This document shows positions 14,884-19,545 of a stretch of DNA of 19,545 nucleotides, in pieces. The position numbers and the translations under genes were made by a program. Location: positions 1 to 19,545 of the forward strand of contig JAMCTA010000023.1 in the NCBI GenBank assembly GCA_023381895.1, written 5' to 3'. Every line of letters begins with the position of its first letter. Position 1 is the stretch's first letter. Source of the stretch: Chloroflexota bacterium. GTDB taxonomy: Bacteria > Chloroflexota > UBA4733. The notes under the pieces are model-generated. The model had not been told where the DNA came from and did not search any database. It worked only from the letters and a program-made list of their open reading frames with translations.

Positions 14884-16194
14884 TCACCGCGCCGGGGACG
14901 GGTTATCCAGATGGTGTAGCTTCTTGATGTCCCGTAAAGCGAGCAGTCCCGCTTCGAGCTCGGCACGCCAGGAGAGCAATGAGTGACCGCCCGGAAATTC
15001 GCTGTAGATCACCGGGTGATTACGCGCGCGCAGTACATCACGCAGGTGGCGGTTTGCCGTGAGGAGGCTTGGTTCGTTTGGACGCGGAGCATCGGTCTCC
15101 ATCTGGCCGACCTGCAGTACCGTATGCAGGAAGCTGCGTGGAGCAGCGGTGAAGCGGCGAGCCAGCCACTCTGGCTCCTGATCTCCTGCACGAATCGGTG
15201 AGGGCCCAGAGATGCTAGCTGACTGAAGGAGCAGCTGACCAACGGAGGTGGGGTAGGTGAGGGCGGTGAAGGCCGCGGCAAAGGCCGCTTGGTTGCAACC
15301 GATGAGGGCGACCGCGTTTGGCTGTGTTGCCAGGGAATAGTGTAGCTGCAACCAGGGGAGCACTTCTTTCACAATGAACGCGGCGTGAAGCGCAGAACCC
15401 TGAAGCTCCTCACGCACCGGCGCAGGGGTATCGAGAAAGGCTGCTACTACCGGTGAGATCCGGTGTCCGGTGATGAGATAGTCCAGGAGCTGGTCTGTAG
15501 CAAGGGCATTGAGATACATCCAGCCATCGAGAAAGAGGAGAAGACGGAAAGGACCATCCTTACGCTGGGCGTATCCAGTTGGCGTGTATACCCAGAGCCG
15601 GCGCTGTAGACCGTACGCCCTACCTGGCCAGGGGCAGGGTGCAAGACGCGGTGCAGGAATCAGAAACTCAGCGATCATCCCACTCGAATAGCTGGAGTCT
15701 GACTCTAGCCAGGGCAATGGTGCGGCAGCGGGTAAGTCAACGAAGGAGAAGGTCGCAGACCGGCTCTCCGAGTTGGCGTTGTCCTGGGGAATGACAAACA
15801 GCCGGGGATTCAGCGGGTCCACGAGCCCACCGGCGCTCCAGGTGCTCCAGTCCGCCATCTTCACGGTCCTGGAGCGGGAGGCGTTGATCTGGAAGCAGTA
15901 GCTGATGCGAGCCCTCGCCGAAACCTGGCAGGTATAGTGCCAGACATCAGTGAGTGTGAGGCGCTCCAGCCTGGTGGTCTTACTGGACAAGTCGGGAGAG
16001 ATGAGCGCGACGTCTCTCGTCTGCGCATCCCCGCGCCATAGAAAAGTGAGCAACACCGACTCCGGATCATCTGGTATAGCCTCCAGCAGCGGTGTGCCCT
16101 GCTGCGAGGCCTCCGCCCAGAAACTTTGGGTAGCTGCCTCTAGCGAGTCAGCATTACGCAACTCGCGTATACGTAGACTCTCAAGCGCACTCAT
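14884..16194 (-). CDS. Enterochelin-esterase-like alpha/beta-hydrolase with replaced nucleophile
   Basis: The 436-aa protein has the two-part layout of Fes-type esterases: an N-terminal Ig-like domain (about 45-180, with LTLTDVWHYTC) and a C-terminal alpha/beta-hydrolase domain. Visible family landmarks are LLLFLDGWMYL (218-228), VREEL (260-264), KEVLPWL (276-282), LLLQSAS (321-327), VGQMETD (362-368) and GGHSLLSWRAEL (402-413) with the expected catalytic His404. The nucleophile elbow, normally G-x-S-x-G-G, reads GCNQAA (299-304): the serine position is Asn301 and both small glycines are alanines. No other G-x-S-x-G motif is present. The fold is therefore recognised but ordinary serine esterase chemistry is not expected. 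The ATG at 16194 follows only a weak GGAA. An AT-rich promoter-like tract lies at 16225-16255. No siderophore genes are nearby. It has no lipobox or signal peptide, so it is probably cytoplasmic. Confidence 0.85.
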   Translation of the reverse strand: MSALESLRIRELRNADSLEAATQSFWAEASQQGTPLLEAIPDDPESVLLTFLWRGDAQTRDVALISPDLSSKTTRLERLTLTDVWHYTCQVSARARISYCFQINASRSRTVKMADWSTWSAGGLVDPLNPRLFVIPQDNANSESRSATFSFVDLPAAAPLPWLESDSSYSSGMIAEFLIPAPRLAPCPWPGRAYGLQRRLWVYTPTGYAQRKDGPFRLLLFLDGWMYLNALATDQLLDYLITGHRISPVVAAFLDTPAPVREELQGSALHAAFIVKEVLPWLQLHYSLATQPNAVALIGCNQAAFAAAFTALTYPTSVGQLLLQSASISGPSPIRAGDQEPEWLARRFTAAPRSFLHTVLQVGQMETDAPRPNEPSLLTANRHLRDVLRARNHPVIYSEFPGGHSLLSWRAELEAGLLALRDIKKLHHLDNPSPAR

Positions 16195-16457
16195 CGTAGT
16201 GTGTTCAGTTCCATTCTTCGGGGACTGATAGTTATAATATACTACTTTTTATGGGAATAAGGTCATCTAATTGAGACAGTTCTCCTACTCTCCTACTGGT
16301 CTACGTCAGCATCCGCGGCGCGGTCTCCTACTTTCATTTCCATAACGTTCACCAAGAGTGGAGAGTGATGCGTATCTTGGCGTGAACGGCACGTCCAGCT
16401 ACCGGTCCAGCGTGGCATGCTTTCTGTGCACGGCACGATGTGAAGGGACCGGGGCCA
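16195..16457. promoter_or_regulatory. Divergent promoter region with AT-rich tract and TCTCCTACT repeats
   Basis: 263 bp between the outward-reading esterase-like (-) and ChrB-like (+) genes. The tract 16225-16260 is strikingly AT-rich and contains TATAAT (16233-16238) on the plus strand and TATTAT on the minus strand (16234-16239); no convincing -35 partner was found for either. Three exact copies of TCTCCTACT follow at 16281-16289, 16289-16297 (sharing one base) and 16324-16332. They could be binding sites for a regulator of the ChrB-like gene. Confidence 0.45.
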
Positions 16458-17069
16458 ATGAATTCGACATCTACTACAGGAGTGGACGTACGCTGGACCC
16501 TACTGGTGTACCGGGTTCCTTCGGAACCCTCTAACAATCGCGTCTCTGTCTGGCGCGATCTCAAGAGGCTCGGTGCGCTCTATCTCCAGCAGTGCGTCTG
16601 CGTAGTCCCAGCTTTTCCCCAGTGTGAGCAGGGCATCGAAGCGGTGTGTACGAAGATAGAGAGCTTGGGTGGGACGTACAACTTGTTCAGCGTGACGGAG
16701 GTGTCGCCTGAAGAACTCGACCGGCTGCTCGCAGGGTTCCGTGCACTCTCCACCAAGGAGTACGCCGAGATCATCGAGGAATGCCAGACGAAGTTTGTGA
16801 AGGAGATCGAGTTCGAGCGATTCCGTGAGAACTACACCTATGAAGAGGCCGAGGAGATTCGTGAAGACCTCGAGAAGATCAGACGCTGGTGTCAGCGAGT
16901 CGAGGAGCGAGACTGGTTCGACGCCGGTTTACGCAGTCAGGTTGCCGAGGAGCTGAGTCGCTGTGAGCATCTCCTCGAAGAGTTCGAGCAAGAAGTGTAC
17001 CGACGAGCCGGGGATGATCCTTCGATGACCGGTCAGCTGCCGCATCCCCCTGTGCCAGCGGGAGACTGA
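16458..17069 (+). CDS. ChrB N-terminal domain-like protein
   Basis: Resembles the N-terminal domain of ChrB, a regulator known from chromate-resistance operons. I use the ATG at 16458 (203 aa), preceded by GAAGGGA; a GTG at 16440 in the same frame has no ribosome site. The signature is an N-terminal WTLLVYRVPSEPSNNRVSVW (13-32), then RDLKRLGALYLQQCVCVVP (33-51). The rest is strongly helical and charged: EEAEEIREDLEKIRRW (129-144) and ECEHLLEEFEQEVYRR-type segments suggest a coiled or antiparallel helical hairpin. ChrB's C-terminal domain is absent, as are chrA-type transporter genes, so a role in chromate resistance is not supported. Standalone proteins of this type are common in soil bacteria and their function is unclear. 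Start of transcription is probably in the AT-rich tract about 200 bp upstream. Confidence 0.75.
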   Translation: MNSTSTTGVDVRWTLLVYRVPSEPSNNRVSVWRDLKRLGALYLQQCVCVVPAFPQCEQGIEAVCTKIESLGGTYNLFSVTEVSPEELDRLLAGFRALSTKEYAEIIEECQTKFVKEIEFERFRENYTYEEAEEIREDLEKIRRWCQRVEERDWFDAGLRSQVAEELSRCEHLLEEFEQEVYRRAGDDPSMTGQLPHPPVPAGD

Positions 17070-17272
17070 GGAGCGCGAGGTCATCGAGCACCGAGACTGA
17101 CTACTCTGGCAGGGTATCCGGGACGGGCTACTGGAGCGTCTGGAGTGGTCGCTATTCTTGGCGTGTCTATCCCACCGCGGAGTGTATCCGGCGGTAGAGA
17201 TCTGGCGTCTTTCTCGAGTCACGGTGTGCTACGATCTCCGCCGCAACGAATGCTCGGAAAAGGAGTCTGGCG

Positions 17273-18337
17273 ATGGCAGAGGGACGGGTGCGTCTGGGGT
17301 TCGTGAGTGGAGCACACCTGCACACGGGCGGGCTTCTCCAGGCGGCCCTGGCCTGCGATGAAGCCGAGGTGATAGGACTCGCTGAGGAGGATACGGAGCT
17401 CCGCGATCATCTGACCCGGCGCTTTCCGGGTCTCGCGGTCTTCGCGTCATCTGAGGAGCTGTACGCTGCTGCGCGGCCGGAGGCGATCATCACCTGCGCG
17501 GACAACCGGCATGCTGCAACCATTGTGGAAGATGCCGCGGCGCGAGGTCTGCACGTGATGAAGGAGAAGCCCCTCGCGGCAACACTGGAGCTTGGTGAGC
17601 GCATGCTGGTAGCTGCTGCCCGGGCGGGAGTGCGCCTGATGGTGAACTGGCCAATCAACTGGCAGCCGGCGCTGCACTTTGCCAAGCAACTCGTGGATGA
17701 CGGTCGTATTGGAGACGTGTGGCAAGTGCGCTATAGGGCGGGGCACGGCGGCCCGCCGCGGGACTATCGCGAGCGCGGCCCGGTGGCCCGTGTGGGCTGG
17801 GGATGGCTCATTGACCGTGAGCAGAATGGAGGTGGTGCTCTCATCGACTTCTGCAGCTACGGCGCAGCGCTGAGCCGCTGGCTGATGGGGCAGCCTACGC
17901 GTGTTGTTGCCGTTGGCGGCCGCTATTCCAAAGACTTCTTCACGGTTGAAGACAACGCGGTGATCATCCTACGCTACCACCACGGGCACTCCATCTGTGA
18001 GGGCACCTGGACGCAGCCGGCGACACCACTGCCCACACCGCTGACCATCTATGGAACGCGTGGCACGATTGCGGTGACGAGCGCTACTGAAGTGAACGTA
18101 GCTGTGGTGGCTCAAGGTGGTGGCTCTGCGACTACAGAGACACTTTCCGCTCCTGCTCTCCCAGCATATTTCGCTTCGGGGCCGGCGCATTTCGTTCACT
18201 GCATTCTTACGGGTGAGCCCTTTGCTGGCATCGTCGACCCGGGCATTGCGCGTGATACCCAGGAGGTACTCGATGCAGGGCTGCAATCGATCGAGCTTGG
18301 CACAGAGATCAGCCTGCCGCTACCGGTGCTTGGCTAG
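17273..18337 (+). CDS. Gfo/Idh/MocA family oxidoreductase (second copy)
   Basis: A 354-aa cytoplasmic dehydrogenase-type protein. The Rossmann half shows RVRLGFVSGAHLHTGG (5-20), ITCADNRHAATIVEDAAARG (73-92) and the family's KEKPLA (97-102) with EKP at 98-100. The catalytic half has GGGALIDFCSYGAALSRWLMG (186-206). There the usual catalytic D-x3-H-x-x-D is D-F-C-S-Y, so the common histidine is Tyr196; related GGGALIDYCCYG-type members occur, so this may be a subfamily trait rather than decay. The glycine-rich turn is also replaced by SGAHLHTGG. The ATG at 17273 follows AAAGGAG with good spacing. TACGAT at 17230-17235 is a possible -10 with a weak -35. It converges on a GH2 glycosidase gene 61 bp away, which suggests sugar catabolism, but the substrate is not known. 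Confidence 0.87.
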   Translation: MAEGRVRLGFVSGAHLHTGGLLQAALACDEAEVIGLAEEDTELRDHLTRRFPGLAVFASSEELYAAARPEAIITCADNRHAATIVEDAAARGLHVMKEKPLAATLELGERMLVAAARAGVRLMVNWPINWQPALHFAKQLVDDGRIGDVWQVRYRAGHGGPPRDYRERGPVARVGWGWLIDREQNGGGALIDFCSYGAALSRWLMGQPTRVVAVGGRYSKDFFTVEDNAVIILRYHHGHSICEGTWTQPATPLPTPLTIYGTRGTIAVTSATEVNVAVVAQGGGSATTETLSAPALPAYFASGPAHFVHCILTGEPFAGIVDPGIARDTQEVLDAGLQSIELGTEISLPLPVLG

Positions 18338-18360
18338 CGGGCACCAGCGGTCAAAATTCT

Positions 18361-18384
18361 TGGTGGCGTCGTGTTGCGTCACCA
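18361..18384. terminator. Hairpin between convergent oxidoreductase and GH2 genes
   Basis: TGGTGGCG (18361-18368) pairs with CGTCACCA (18377-18384) over 8 bp with one G-U pair, around an 8-nt loop, in the 61-bp gap between two stop codons. It is preceded by CAAAATTCT but lacks a T-run on either side. Position fits a shared terminator. Confidence 0.35.
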
Positions 18385-18398
18385 GCGCTCTCCGGGGG

Positions 18399-19545
18399 TC
18401 ATACCTGGTCCTCCAGATCGATGAATAGCATAGGGTCCACTGGGTAGGCGCCGGCGCGCTCACCATAGAGGGTGAAGCCCCGCGCCCGTGCCACATCGAG
18501 CGTCGAGAGGGTGAGTTGCAGAGCGTTAGCCTCGTGCGCGCGGGTGAGCACGGCAGGAAGGGCGCTGGAGGGCACGGGGACCTGCACGAGCGTGCCGTAG
18601 CTGCTGTGCTCGCCATTGCTGCGGAGGAAGCTGAGAATGCCACGGGCGTCGTTGGGATCGTCTGGGAGCTCAACGGTGCCTAGTGGCACGTCTCCGAGGC
18701 TGATCGCCACCGCACCGGGCATCGTGTGCTGAGGCTCGGTTTGGGGGATGCCTGGCTGCTTCCCGCCCCAAGGTGTCGAGCGCTCTTGCGCCGCCGCAGT
18801 GGCGAGCTCCAGTTGGAGACGCAGTCCTTTCACGCGCCCGGCGCCGACTCCCGCAGGCCACGGAAAGTGATAGTCCACGTGGCATCTCCCCGCTGCGATG
18901 ATCTGCTCTCCCCCGAGCGTACTCCGCGGGAGTGGCCAGGACGAGGACAGCACATCAGCCGGAGCGCAGCGCACGAGCCAGCCGCTGGGGCAACGCTCGG
19001 CACGGGGCGCGGGGGCCGAGAAGATCTCAAAGTTGACATAGTTGCGAGTAAGTACGGTACCGGATGCAGAGATGAGGCGCAGCGTGAGCGTTGCGAGGCC
19101 GGCGGCTTCCGGGAGTGAGAGGTTGAGGGGCGGAAGTGTTGTCACGGTGTAACGCTGGACGGTGGGGGTGAGCATGCCATCGCGCACGACAAAGTGGCGG
19201 CCAAAGCGATCAGTGAGCTCCAGACGCCAGTGGAGCTGGCAATCCGTGAGATCGCGACCAGACCAGTGACTGATGAAAAAGGGAAGCTGTATGGTCGTGC
19301 CTGGAGCACACGTCTGAATGGGAGGAGCATCACAGCCGACGACATCGGGGCCGAGAATGTCGGCAAGCGACATTCCCTCGACGAAGGCGTCGTAGCCGAA
19401 CGACTTGGGAAGGCGATCGTATTCGAGGAGGCCGTTATGCTCCCACTCCACATCCGTCAACTCGGTGTAGACGTAGCCACAGATCTTGTCGTGAGCGCGC
19501 AGGAGGGTGGTGAGATATTTGAGAGACTGGCTGATATCGCGATCG
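18399..19545 (-). CDS. Glycoside hydrolase family 2-type protein, C-terminal part (5' end outside window)
   Basis: The frame is open to the window edge and continues upstream, so the N-terminal part is missing. It opens with RDISQSLKYLTTLLRAHDKI, followed by GYVYTELTDVEWEHNGLLEYDRLPKSFGYD. This is the end of the TIM barrel in GH2 enzymes, where a YTQLTDVE-type strand follows the nucleophile segment. The catalytic Glu residues themselves lie outside or at the edge of the visible part. Next comes a region like VGCDAPPIQTCAPG, then beta-rich domains (about residues 60-200 of the visible part) and a final jelly-roll-like domain with RVKGLRLQLELATAAAQERS and GTLVQVPVPSSALP. That tail looks like a carbohydrate-binding or beta-sandwich appendage, and it is longer than in simple GH2 beta-galactosidases. 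The substrate (galactoside, mannoside, glucuronide) cannot be told. Its tail-to-tail neighbour is a Gfo/Idh/MocA oxidoreductase. Confidence 0.8.
   Translation of the reverse strand, partial: DRDISQSLKYLTTLLRAHDKICGYVYTELTDVEWEHNGLLEYDRLPKSFGYDAFVEGMSLADILGPDVVGCDAPPIQTCAPGTTIQLPFFISHWSGRDLTDCQLHWRLELTDRFGRHFVVRDGMLTPTVQRYTVTTLPPLNLSLPEAAGLATLTLRLISASGTVLTRNYVNFEIFSAPAPRAERCPSGWLVRCAPADVLSSSWPLPRSTLGGEQIIAAGRCHVDYHFPWPAGVGAGRVKGLRLQLELATAAAQERSTPWGGKQPGIPQTEPQHTMPGAVAISLGDVPLGTVELPDDPNDARGILSFLRSNGEHSSYGTLVQVPVPSSALPAVLTRAHEANALQLTLSTLDVARARGFTLYGERAGAYPVDPMLFIDLEDQV

Noticed and set aside
14709..14966. 85-codon minus-strand frame after the esterase-like gene
   Set aside because: It overlaps the end of the esterase-like gene in another frame, is Arg/Pro-rich and lacks a ribosome site.
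16375..17165. TCTTGGCGTG repeated at 16375-16384 and 17156-17165, upstream of two plus-strand genes
   Set aside because: Distances to the start codons differ (about 74 and 108 bp), no matching -10 elements follow, and a shared 10-mer is plausible by chance.

Overview
The window is GC-rich with dense coding on both strands, GTG starts beside ATG starts, and clear AGGAG-type ribosome binding sites. No rRNA, tRNA, CRISPR array or insertion sequence was seen. The one-subunit membrane anchor of the succinate dehydrogenase, the SLC45-like sugar transporter, the standalone ChrB-like protein and the many sugar oxidoreductases and glycosidases suggest an aerobic, polysaccharide-using bacterium of the Chloroflexota (Ktedonobacteria-like) or a related terrabacterial lineage. 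That placement is inference from gene content only.

Layout. 1-4463 (+): end of a UDP-glucose 6-dehydrogenase, a Gfo/Idh/MocA oxidoreductase, an unrecognised membrane protein with an Ig-like extracytoplasmic part, and a membrane-anchored GH5 glycosidase. 4656-5309 (-): grpE, without dnaK or dnaJ beside it. 5704-7839 (+): an SLC45-like MFS transporter and a class I methyltransferase. 8174-9217 (-): a nucleotidyltransferase-fold protein, with a TetR-type regulator reading away from it at 9507-10154 (+). The gap between these two holds a perfect 26-bp palindrome. 10246-13561 (-): a tight succinate dehydrogenase operon in the order membrane anchor, flavoprotein, iron-sulfur protein. 13857-16194 (-): a PAP2 phosphatase and an enterochelin-esterase-like protein that lacks its nucleophile serine. 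16458-18337 (+): a ChrB-like protein and a second Gfo/Idh/MocA oxidoreductase, converging on the 3' part of a GH2 glycosidase (-) cut by the window edge.

How it fits together. Most genes look singly transcribed, with gaps of about 200 bp; the sdh operon is the only compact transcription unit. UDP-glucose dehydrogenase, two Gfo/Idh/MocA enzymes, GH5, GH2 and the SLC45-like transporter make a loose carbohydrate theme. The sdh operon feeds electrons from succinate into the quinone pool. I did not find a clear-cut new multi-gene system. The best leads are the esterase-fold protein with a replaced nucleophile, the Cys/His cluster in the membrane anchor of succinate dehydrogenase that may hold a membrane-embedded Rieske-type centre, the 26-bp palindrome on a probably leaderless promoter, and the Ig-like membrane protein.
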